From UBA8438 sp963934795 (GTDB lineage Bacteria; Acidobacteriota; Vicinamibacteria; Vicinamibacterales; UBA8438): a DNA stretch of 6,908 nt. A program made the translations under genes and the position numbers. The stretch is from NCBI GenBank assembly GCA_963934795.1, contig CAWWAF010000151.1:1-6908 (forward strand), given 5' to 3'. Each line of letters opens with the position of its first letter. The first letter of the stretch is position 1. A model generated the notes under the pieces. That model saw only the letters and a list, made by a program, of their open reading frames with translations, was not told the origin of the DNA and made no database searches. This document shows, piece by piece, positions 1 through 6,853 of the stretch.

Positions 1-2
1 CC

Positions 3-1022
3 CCGGGGGGATCGCTCTCGAATCTCACCGCCATGCTGCTGGCCAGAAACGAGGCAGTCCCGAACGCACGGGAGGACGGCCTCTCGGGGACGCCGCTCAC
101 GGTGTACACCTCCGCGGACGGTCATTATTCCACTACCAAGAACGCAGGCATCCTTGGATTGGGCCGCGCGCACGTACGCCGCGTCGGCACCGACTCCGAG
201 GGGCGTATGAAGCCTGACGCGCTTGCAGCGATGATCGATGCTGACCGTGCAGCCGGCTTGACACCGGTGTTCATCAACGCGACGGCGGGCACGACGGAGC
301 TCGGAGCGTTTGACCCCATTCGCGCGCTCGCGCGCGTCGCGAAAGCGCACGGCGTGTGGCTTCACGTCGACGGGGCCCTCGGCGGCACGCTCCTCATGAG
401 CACCCGACACCGACGGCTTCTCGACGGCTGTGAGCACTCCGATTCGTTCACCTGGGACGCGCACAAGATGATGGGCGTGCCGATCATATGCTCGGCGATT
501 CTCGTGCGCGAGCGCGGGCTCCTCCAAAAACATCTCAACGAGTCGGCCAACTATCTCTTCCAAACCGCGAATGACGACCTGAACCCGGGCGTGCGATCCA
601 TTCAGTGCGGCCGACGCAACGATGCGCTGAAGCTGTGGGCGGCGTGGAAGCTGCTTGGGGATGCTGGCTATGACGTGCGTGTCGATAAGCAGATGGCGCT
701 CTCGGTGCGAGCGGCGGCGATGGTCGACGCGGACCCAGACCTCGTCCTCGTCCGACAACCCCAGTCGATCAATGTCTGCTTCGAGGTGCGCGGATCGACG
801 AGTGTGGAGGTGTGTGCTGAGCTGGATCGCACCGGGGTGATCAAAGTCGGGTACTGCACGATAGGAGATCGGTGCGCGATCCGTCTCGTGTGCGTGAACC
901 CCGACATGACCGACGCGGACCTCGAGCAATTCTTCGGTGAGGTCAAGGCCTGCGCGGCCCGACTTGTACGTGACGAGCTTTCTCCCACGTCTCCACCGGC
1001 ACGAAGATCTCCGAAGCCATAG
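3..1022 (+). CDS. Group II PLP-dependent amino-acid decarboxylase (GAD/CSAD/aspartate decarboxylase-like), 5' partial
   Basis: A cytoplasmic pyridoxal-5'-phosphate enzyme that removes the alpha-carboxyl group of an acidic amino acid (glutamate, aspartate, cysteine sulfinate or diaminobutyrate); the substrate cannot be decided from sequence. The frame is open to the window edge, and the residues before the first ATG (position 33) read GGSLSNLTA, the conserved phosphate-binding motif of the family. That ATG is therefore internal and the true start lies upstream. About 339 residues are visible against a usual 450-550. Counting from the first visible codon, His41 (DGHYSTTKNAG) should stack on the PLP ring, Asp123 (HVDGALGG) should bind the pyridine nitrogen, and Lys155 (DAHKMMGVP) should form the Schiff base. 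The HKMMG, CSAILVRE, YLFQ and IQCGR blocks are especially like animal GAD and cysteine-sulfinate decarboxylase. The C-terminal VGY...RLVCVNPDMT block is complete. The last 80 bases overlap the convergent acyltransferase remnant. No inactivating change is seen. Confidence 0.9.
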   Translation, partial: PGGSLSNLTAMLLARNEAVPNAREDGLSGTPLTVYTSADGHYSTTKNAGILGLGRAHVRRVGTDSEGRMKPDALAAMIDADRAAGLTPVFINATAGTTELGAFDPIRALARVAKAHGVWLHVDGALGGTLLMSTRHRRLLDGCEHSDSFTWDAHKMMGVPIICSAILVRERGLLQKHLNESANYLFQTANDDLNPGVRSIQCGRRNDALKLWAAWKLLGDAGYDVRVDKQMALSVRAAAMVDADPDLVLVRQPQSINVCFEVRGSTSVEVCAELDRTGVIKVGYCTIGDRCAIRLVCVNPDMTDADLEQFFGEVKACAARLVRDELSPTSPPARRSPKP

Positions 1023-1188
1023 CGTGAGCCCGGCAGGCCATCGCCTTCCGACTGGGCCCGTCGACCGTCTTGCTCGCGAACGTGATCGACGCCTCGAAGC
1101 GGGGCACTTGGAGCAGGCCATAGAAATGGTCGAGAAACGTCATATCGCCCCACCAACAGATTCGAGTATCGAAAATAGCCGTTTCGCC
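943..1188 (-). pseudogene. PlsC-like (lysophospholipid) acyltransferase, C-terminal remnant
   Basis: The minus-strand frame ending at TGA (943-945) contains ETAIF, then CWWGDMTFLDHFYGLLQVP, then RFEASITF, then DGPSRKAMACRAHA and FVPV. I recognise this order from the C-terminal part of 1-acyl-glycerol-3-phosphate/lysophospholipid acyltransferases: a WWGDM-type segment, a beta strand preceding the DRK element, and the final helix. Only about 80 residues of a protein usually near 250 are present. The catalytic HX4D and substrate-binding motifs of the N-terminal half are absent, so it cannot be active. The recognisable part begins at about 1185, in a different frame from the ATP-grasp remnant that abuts and overlaps it, which suggests a deletion joined the two genes. 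The 3' end overlaps the convergent decarboxylase by 80 bases. An alternative is that frameshifts hide a longer gene, but I see no acyltransferase motif further upstream. The family call is from memory of the motif pattern. Confidence 0.55.
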
Positions 1189-1868
1189 ATCTGTGGCGTC
1201 GCGAGTGGGGTCTCGTCGGTAAACACGCATCCCATCGTGTGCGAGCCGATGTGCGAGAGCCGCAACCGCTCCCCGTCATTCAGCACACGTTGCATGTCGA
1301 AACCGTGTACGAAATTGTTCCAGTGAAAAGTGTATCGGTCATGAGCTTCGATGAGTGCTTGCACCGTGCGCTGACCATCACCGGTGATCGTCGGGAAAGA
1401 CTTGCCGTTGATGCCCACGATGCGCGACGTGTCTGCGTGCCTGACGTAAAAGACGCCGTACTCGACTGGGAGATCGACGTATGTTTGAACCAGGTATGAC
1501 GCGGAGATTGCGCTCACGAGGTGATCGACGTCGTGTGCGTCCCGAAGAAATTTGATCGCCTTGCCACATTCGCTGATCTCTGGCTTGCCCATAAGCGGGA
1601 ACGGATGTGTTCTCGCGAATGCCAAGATCTGTTGCTTTTTGTCATCGCGAGACAGGTGCCTCGGGATCAGGAGTGTTGTCGGAAAATGCTGTTCTCCAAC
1701 GAGTTGCTGGATCGTTTACTTTGAGGCGCGAAGGTCCCCGTTGGGTATGCCGTAGTCGGCCTTGAGGATATCGCGTGGGCCAATGCCGGCAAGTATCATC
1801 TTGTCGAACAAGTACACGTAGAACCGTGCGTTGAAGACCGGTGCGCTCCAGAACTCGTGGTGCTTCAT
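1140..1868 (-). pseudogene. ATP-grasp (D-Ala-D-Ala-ligase-like carboxylate-amine ligase) gene with in-frame stop and lost C-terminus
   Basis: The frame starts at ATG 1868 (MKHHEFW...), runs 50 codons, meets TAA at 1716-1718, and resumes in the same frame (TIQQLVGEQHFPTTLLIPRH...) to TGA at 1140-1142. Protein-like sequence on both sides in one frame argues for a nonsense change inside one gene. Counting from ATG 1868, an ATP-grasp core is visible: FPLMGKPEISECGKAI (about 90-105, with the likely ATP-binding lysine in GKPE), YLVQTYVDLPVEYGVFYVR (125-143), then FPTITGDGQRTVQALI and HIGSHTMGCVF (206-216). Such enzymes join a carboxylate and an amine through an acyl-phosphate using ATP; the substrate is unknown. 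The metal-binding C-terminal part of the fold is missing: similarity fades near codon 230, and the reading passes out of frame into an acyltransferase tail. A start at TTG 1625 could give a 161-residue fragment, but it would lack the N-terminal lobe. No good ribosome binding site precedes ATG 1868. Codon use looks AT-richer than in the neighbours. Confidence 0.7.
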
Positions 1869-2034
1869 CTCACGTCGCAGATGATGGCGATGGTCAACCG
1901 GCCCGGGGCGTGACCGTCAGATCTGGGCGGCTCGCGCGATCTGGGCGATGGCCCAGGAGTGGCCGGTGCAGTGATAGAGGCACGTGGCGAGGCAGTGCAG
2001 CGTGACGTATGCCGATGTCGCGTTCGACTGGGCC
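1869..2034. other. Intergenic gap between oxidoreductase stop and ATP-grasp remnant
   Basis: These 166 bases lie downstream of the oxidoreductase stop and upstream of the ATP-grasp remnant on the same strand. I see no supported gene, no strong promoter and no hairpin followed by a T-run. They contain a 10-base direct repeat GATCTGGGCG (1920-1929 and 1938-1947) and a 6-base-pair hairpin listed separately. A 38-codon Cys/His-rich open frame lacking a start codon also crosses this gap and is treated as noise. Confidence 0.6.
1941..1956. repeat. Short perfect inverted repeat (hairpin)
   Basis: CTGGGC and GCCCAG pair perfectly around a 4-base loop, about 80 bases past the oxidoreductase stop codon. 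No T-run follows on the minus strand, so it does not fit a canonical intrinsic terminator. It might still protect the 3' end of the mRNA or mark a factor-dependent stop, or be chance in GC-rich DNA. Confidence 0.35.
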
Positions 2035-5000
2035 CTACACGGCCACTTTCGCGGTCCCGGCGATCAACTCCGCCATCATTTCGGGACCACGAGCGAACAG
2101 CTCCTCTCGCGTGGTCTTCCCGGCTTCCACGTCTGCCAGGAGCGTACGCTGGGCGATGTATTCCTGGTTGGTGATACCGGCCTTGCTTTGCAGCAAGCGC
2201 CAGGCCTTTCGTCGTTCGACACAGAACAGCACGAGTTGTCGTGACAGCGCGACCACTTGAGGCTTGCCGTCTGGCCCCGGCACCTTCGCAAAGACCCCGA
2301 AGTCGGGCACAAAGGCGACGTGCTCGGGGATGAGGTGGCGGCGGTGGACGACGTCGTGCTGAGTAATCCGGAGGAGCATGTTCTCGAGCGGAATCAGGCG
2401 CTCGACTGCGCTCTCGTCCTTGATGCGCTTCAGGTGGTTCCGGAAACGGGCCTCGGTCGCGCACCAGTGCGCCACCGTGTAGCGATACTTCTCGCCCGTG
2501 CTCTTGAACTTCGTCGTGTACCAGTCCTTGTCGGGATGGGGGTTGCCCTTGAGGTCGAGGGCCTCGTCGTAGGTCTCACCCAGCGACGGATTGAAGACGA
2601 ACTCCGGCGCCCCACGTGAGTCGCGGACCCGCTGCGCCTGATCGAGCGCCATGTCGTCGGCCACCCCGTGCTCCGGCTGGCATGTCGTGAAGCACTGGAG
2701 GAAGCCGGTCCCGCGATACTCGAGCGCGTCGAGGATCGCCCGGAAGAATTTCGGCGCGTTGGCGATCGAAATTTGCGAGACAAACGGCGACCCGTGGCCG
2801 GCCAGAAACGTTTCAGCCACCGTCTTCTTCTCGACCGCCTTCCCCTGCGTTGCCGCGCCAAAGGAGTTCATGTCGCCGCCTCCCAGCATCGGCGTCGAAT
2901 CGGAGTTTTGACCGCCCGTATTCGAATAGACCTGCGTGTCGAGCATGACGGCTTTGACGTTGGGACGATTCTGCAGCATCACCTTGGACACGTTTTGGTA
3001 CCCGATGTCCCCCATGCCCCCGTCGCCGCCAACGATCCACACCTTGGGCAGCTCCTTGACCTCGTCATCGGTCATCAAGTTGTCGCTGAAGTGGGTGTAG
3101 TCGTAGTAGTGCTGGTCCGTCATCGCGGCGCCCGTCTTGGTCGGCTCCTTGAGCCACGTGATGAGCGTATCGGCCAGACGCTCGGGCACGACCGAGCGAC
3201 GTCCGTGATCGACCATGAAGCTCTCGCCAAAGAGCCACCCGATCGTGGCGCCGTCCTGGAACAGCGAGTTCATCCAGGGATAGGGATGCGGGTTGTTGGG
3301 CGGGGTTGACCCGTAGACGGTATTGCACCCGGTATGGGCCGCCATCGCCATGACGCACTGGCCATTGTCGAGCCGGCCATCGATCGGTTGCAGCTCTTTG
3401 TGATTGAACGATTCCTGCTCGAGGACCGTCGCCAGGGCATCGACGACCTCCCCATCAGATATGGGACCACGCGCCTCGAGTCGCGCGTCGGTGTCACTGA
3501 CGCTGTCGCCGCCAAGTCCCATGATGGCGTGTGCGACCGTGCGCACGAAGAGCGCATGCTGTTCAGGGTGTAGCGCGGCCAGGGCCGCCAGTCCCTCTTC
3601 ACCGCCCTGACGGAGCTCGCCCGCCTTCTCGGAAAACCGATCCGCCTTGGCGTGATACAGCGGTCGCATGTACGCCTCGGTCAGCGACGCGATGGCTCGC
3701 AAGACGCTCTTTTCTCCACACCCGGCACAGGCGCCATCGCCTGACACCAGCGCGTCGTAGTTGCGACGCACCATCAAGTGATTCCGCAGGGTCGCCGTCT
3801 TGGAGTCGGCGGGGTATTCGTCGTTGTAGAACCCGAGGAATTTCTGCTCCGTGTCTGGCAGCAGGTCGAGAAATGCGGTGCCGGTCTCGTGCTCCGCGTT
3901 GACACTCTCGCTCTCGGCTACCATCCGCAGCGCATCGTGATCACCGCACGCCGTGACGCACGCCGCGCACCCTTTACAGAGGTCAGACACGAAGATCGAG
4001 AACACACCGCCACTGCCCGGGTTCTTCTTTTCTGGCCCTCTGAAGATCGCGTTGACCTTGTTATATGCGACCGGTGCCTGGTCGAGGATGGCCAAGAATT
4101 GGCTGCGGGCCGTGTCCGAGAAGCCGTTCAGATCGGCGCTCGCCTCGCGGACGAGCTCCGGGAACGGCGTATTGGTCTTACTGCCGACCGCATCGTTCAT
4201 CAGTGACCGGGTGCGCTTCTCGATCTCTGGGACGTGGGCGATCAGTTTCGCACGGTCGTCCGTGTTTTCGACGTAGTGGTTGATGGCCGTCCGCAGCACC
4301 GTGTCTACGTCCTGCGAGCAGTTCGGGAGCGCTGTGTCGGGACAGACCGCGATGCACTCCATGCACTGGGTGCAGTTCTCGGCGATGAAGAGCGGCGTTT
4401 CGCGGCGGGCGACGTACTTGGAGGCCGTATCGCCGGTCCCGGCCGCCATCACGCCCATGGCCGCGAGCGGTGAGGCCGGTTGGTCGTAGCCGTAGTCAGA
4501 CCGGAACTGTGAGTCGAAGACCCCGACCTGTGTCACCGGGGTCCGCTCGGCCTGTCCCTCCGGGGCCGGGATGGAGCGGCAGGTGCCGCACCCGCCGCCA
4601 TCGATGTCGATCGGCAGCATGGGAAGGCCACGGAGCGTGGAACGATCCGCCGCCGTGATCTCGCCCACTTTGATCTCGGTCACACGACTGAAACCCTGGT
4701 TCATGACCTCCATATTGGAGTCGACGACCGCCGAACCAAGTTTGCCAAACTTCTTTTGATACTGATTGCGGACGACTTCTTCAAACTGCTCGGTGCTGAT
4801 GTCGAACTCCTGCAGCAACGGGGACACTTTGAAGAACGCGCCGAGAAACGCGTTGCCCTGCATCCTGAGCTGCAGGTCAGCGCGATTGGTCGCCTTGCGG
4901 GCAATGTCAAACCCCGACAGCGTATACACCCGGATCTTCTTTTCCAGGATCTGTGTACGGGCCCAGATCGGCAGCCGCTCCCAGGCTTCTTCCGCCGTCT

Positions 5001-6765
5001 CGTCAGACTCCCAGATCAACGCGCCGCCTTCGGACATCCCGTCCAGTGGATTGGTGTGTGTGAAGGCTTTGGGGTCGCAACAGAGCACCACATCGACATG
5101 CCGGAGGTCGCAATTCACCCGAATGCGTTCAGGCGCCACCACGAGGAAATACGAGGTTGGCGCGCCCTTTTTTTCTGATCCGTATTTGGGATTGGCGCTG
5201 ACGTGGATCACCTCTTTGAGTCGGCCAAAATCGTCCAGCACGGTGTTTCGGGCTGAAAGGAAATCGTTGAAGTCGCCGATGATCGCGCCCAGGTTCTTGC
5301 CGGTCGTGATCGCCCCCCAGCCGCCGATCGAGTGGAGCCTCACCGCGATTGCACCCTCGGGGAGCAAGGACGGCGTTTCCTCCGACTTGACCGCGTAGGG
5401 GTGGGGAATACCGAGCACGAAAAAGGATGCCCCGTCCTTCGCCTTACGACCGTCCGTCCGCGCCCGATCCGATGTTGCGTACTCGTACGCGCCTAAGATG
5501 TGCTCGGGACGAAAGTCGCGTGACCCCAGACCGTAGATGCCGTTGAAGATCCGCGGCACGTCGGAGGGGGCGATGGCCGGAAAGCCCTCTTCGAGCGGGT
5601 GTCCTTCGATGACCATGGCCTTGTTGAGCGCGGTGCGAATGTCGCGGCCCAGTGGGTTGTCCCCGGCTAGCGGTTCGTCGGTCCGCTCCAACACGATGGC
5701 GTTGCGCTTGCCTGCGAGGGCCTTGGCGATGGCCTGCTCCGGGAACGGCCGGAGCACATTGACGTGAATCGACCCGACGCTGGCGCCTCTGGTTTGTCGG
5801 AGGTGGTCGACCGCCGCCTCGCAATTTTCGGCCGCCGAGCCCAGCGAAATGAAGACCGTCTCGGCGTCCTCGGTCTTGTATTCCGTCAGCAGGCCGTAGT
5901 GACGCCCCGTGAGACGACCGAACTCTGCGTGTGATTCCACCAGATACTGGAGAATCGGCTCGATGAAGTTGTTCCGGCGGGCCGCCACGCCCTGCATGTA
6001 GTGCTCTTGGTTCTGGACTGGTCCCAGCAGCACGGGATTGGCAAGGTCGTACATCTTAGGCACACGCCGACGTGTCGGACCGAATAGTGCGCGCTGCGCC
6101 TCGGTCGGCGAGTCGATGATGTCTTCCGGCGCCCCCAGAAATTGTCGAATGAGCTCCGACTCGTGCTTGTAGAAGGTCCGCTCCAGGTGCGTGGTGAGGA
6201 ACCCATCCTGCACGTTCATCCCCGGAGTCAGGCTCTTCTCCGTGACCCGGCGCAAGATGAGGGCTTGATCCGCGGCCTGCTGGGCGTCCTTGCCGAACAC
6301 GATGATCCAGCCGGTGTCGAGCACCCCGTTGATGTCGTCATGGCCGCAGTGCACGTTGAGCGCATGTTTGGTCAGCGCGCGCGCGCCGACCTGTACCACC
6401 ATCGTCGAGGCCTTGCCAGGCGCGTGATAGTACTGCTCGGACGCGTAGGGAAGTCCCTGGCCTGAGGTGAAATTGGTGACCCGTCGGCCGCACACGGAGT
6501 AGGCGGTGGCACCGCCCTGCGCCGCGTGTTCCCCCTCGGCTTCGATCGCCGTCGTGCTGCGACCGAAGACGTTGAGGTTCCCTTCCGCGAACGACTGCTG
6601 ATAGAGTTCGCCGCCTTCCGTGGACGGGGTGATGGGGTAGTAGACGCCGGCGTCCGTCACCCGAGCTTCGGTGTGATAAGCCACGAGCTGGTTGCCGTTG
6701 GCCGTGACCCGAATTCCCGGGTAGGCAGGCTTGTCCCCGACGGTGTTGCTGGTGTCGTTTGCCAT
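2035..6765 (-). CDS. Pyruvate:ferredoxin (flavodoxin) oxidoreductase-type 2-oxoacid oxidoreductase, single chain, oversized
   Basis: A cytoplasmic TPP and iron-sulfur enzyme that oxidatively decarboxylates a 2-oxoacid, most likely pyruvate, with CoA to acyl-CoA, CO2 and reduced ferredoxin or flavodoxin; it may also run in reverse as a synthase. With ATG 6765 as Met1 (1576 aa), the domain order is that of fused PFOR. Domain I (about 25-255) has PITPST at 44-49 and an ARAL arginine at 129, matching the pyruvate-contact Thr/Arg of the Desulfovibrio africanus enzyme. Domain II (295-400) has NVLRPFPEQA and ERTDEPLAGDNPLG. The gamma domain spans 445-650. Ferredoxin motifs are Cys798/801/804/808 and Cys930/933/936/940. 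The TPP domain has ACAGCGE (Cys1013/1016), GGDGGMGDIGY (Asp1248) and YSNTGGQ (Asn1282). Proximal-cluster ligands Cys1013, 1016, 1147 and 1362 are all present. Classical PFORs are about 1170-1230 aa; the excess lies between the two ferredoxin motifs, between Cys1016 and Cys1147, and in the C-terminus. GTG 6774 is in frame but only one base from the ribosome binding site, so ATG 6765 is preferred. The nifJ/por family is certain; the substrate is inferred. Confidence 0.95.
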   Translation of the reverse strand: MANDTSNTVGDKPAYPGIRVTANGNQLVAYHTEARVTDAGVYYPITPSTEGGELYQQSFAEGNLNVFGRSTTAIEAEGEHAAQGGATAYSVCGRRVTNFTSGQGLPYASEQYYHAPGKASTMVVQVGARALTKHALNVHCGHDDINGVLDTGWIIVFGKDAQQAADQALILRRVTEKSLTPGMNVQDGFLTTHLERTFYKHESELIRQFLGAPEDIIDSPTEAQRALFGPTRRRVPKMYDLANPVLLGPVQNQEHYMQGVAARRNNFIEPILQYLVESHAEFGRLTGRHYGLLTEYKTEDAETVFISLGSAAENCEAAVDHLRQTRGASVGSIHVNVLRPFPEQAIAKALAGKRNAIVLERTDEPLAGDNPLGRDIRTALNKAMVIEGHPLEEGFPAIAPSDVPRIFNGIYGLGSRDFRPEHILGAYEYATSDRARTDGRKAKDGASFFVLGIPHPYAVKSEETPSLLPEGAIAVRLHSIGGWGAITTGKNLGAIIGDFNDFLSARNTVLDDFGRLKEVIHVSANPKYGSEKKGAPTSYFLVVAPERIRVNCDLRHVDVVLCCDPKAFTHTNPLDGMSEGGALIWESDETAEEAWERLPIWARTQILEKKIRVYTLSGFDIARKATNRADLQLRMQGNAFLGAFFKVSPLLQEFDISTEQFEEVVRNQYQKKFGKLGSAVVDSNMEVMNQGFSRVTEIKVGEITAADRSTLRGLPMLPIDIDGGGCGTCRSIPAPEGQAERTPVTQVGVFDSQFRSDYGYDQPASPLAAMGVMAAGTGDTASKYVARRETPLFIAENCTQCMECIAVCPDTALPNCSQDVDTVLRTAINHYVENTDDRAKLIAHVPEIEKRTRSLMNDAVGSKTNTPFPELVREASADLNGFSDTARSQFLAILDQAPVAYNKVNAIFRGPEKKNPGSGGVFSIFVSDLCKGCAACVTACGDHDALRMVAESESVNAEHETGTAFLDLLPDTEQKFLGFYNDEYPADSKTATLRNHLMVRRNYDALVSGDGACAGCGEKSVLRAIASLTEAYMRPLYHAKADRFSEKAGELRQGGEEGLAALAALHPEQHALFVRTVAHAIMGLGGDSVSDTDARLEARGPISDGEVVDALATVLEQESFNHKELQPIDGRLDNGQCVMAMAAHTGCNTVYGSTPPNNPHPYPWMNSLFQDGATIGWLFGESFMVDHGRRSVVPERLADTLITWLKEPTKTGAAMTDQHYYDYTHFSDNLMTDDEVKELPKVWIVGGDGGMGDIGYQNVSKVMLQNRPNVKAVMLDTQVYSNTGGQNSDSTPMLGGGDMNSFGAATQGKAVEKKTVAETFLAGHGSPFVSQISIANAPKFFRAILDALEYRGTGFLQCFTTCQPEHGVADDMALDQAQRVRDSRGAPEFVFNPSLGETYDEALDLKGNPHPDKDWYTTKFKSTGEKYRYTVAHWCATEARFRNHLKRIKDESAVERLIPLENMLLRITQHDVVHRRHLIPEHVAFVPDFGVFAKVPGPDGKPQVVALSRQLVLFCVERRKAWRLLQSKAGITNQEYIAQRTLLADVEAGKTTREELFARGPEMMAELIAGTAKVAV

Positions 6766-6775
6766 GACACTCACA

Positions 6776-6779
6776 CTCC
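6776..6779 (-). promoter_or_regulatory. Ribosome binding site of the oxidoreductase gene
   Basis: On the minus strand GGAG lies 10 bases before ATG 6765 and only one base before the alternative GTG 6774. The spacing decides for the ATG, giving the N-terminus MANDTSN. Confidence 0.65.
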
Positions 6780-6830
6780 AATACGTCTATTGCGGCTCCC
6801 GGTCTGCCCGGGGCGCTTCGGACTATTCCC

Positions 6831-6852
6831 CATATCAATATGTAACAAGTTA
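6831..6852. promoter_or_regulatory. Twin AT-rich palindromes, candidate operator
   Basis: Two perfect short inverted repeats lie back to back: CATAT-CA-ATATG (6831-6842) and TAAC-AA-GTTA (6843-6852). They directly follow the predicted -10 element and cover the predicted transcription start, a typical operator position. The sequence does not match the FNR or Rex consensus well, so the regulator is unknown. Control by redox state or carbon supply would be plausible for this enzyme, but that is inference. Confidence 0.4.
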
Positions 6853-6853
6853 T

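Noticed and set aside
668..1279. 203-codon minus-strand open frame
   Set aside because: It is antisense to the decarboxylase and in a different frame from both remnants; the translation is low-complexity Arg/Ser/Thr-rich.
1140..1625. Independent 161-residue gene starting at TTG 1625
   Set aside because: The same frame carries family-like sequence upstream to the TAA and beyond it to ATG 1868, so this is the downstream part of a broken gene.
1941..1956. Intrinsic terminator for the oxidoreductase
   Set aside because: The stem is only 6 base pairs and no T-run follows on the transcribed strand.
1917..2033. Cys/His-rich open frame on the minus strand (CLATCLYHCTGHSWAIAQIARA) just after the oxidoreductase stop
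   Set aside because: It has only 38 codons, no start codon within the gap and no family I recognise. It looks protein-like, so a translated search would be worthwhile, but I cannot support it as a gene.
2668..3309. 213-codon open frame on the plus strand
   Set aside because: It lies antisense inside the oxidoreductase, whose conserved motifs are continuous there; its own translation is Arg/Val/His-rich without recognisable motifs.
4766..5398. 210-codon open frame on the plus strand
   Set aside because: It is antisense to the conserved gamma and EKR region of the oxidoreductase; the Ser/Arg-rich translation is typical of a GC-rich shadow frame.
6766..6774. GTG 6774 as the start of the oxidoreductase
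   Set aside because: It leaves one base to the GGAG site, too close for initiation; ATG 6765 has a workable 10-base spacing.
6831..6852. FNR or Rex binding site
   Set aside because: Neither the TTGAT-N4-ATCAA nor the TTGTGA-N6-TCACAA pattern is present; only partial half-site resemblances occur.
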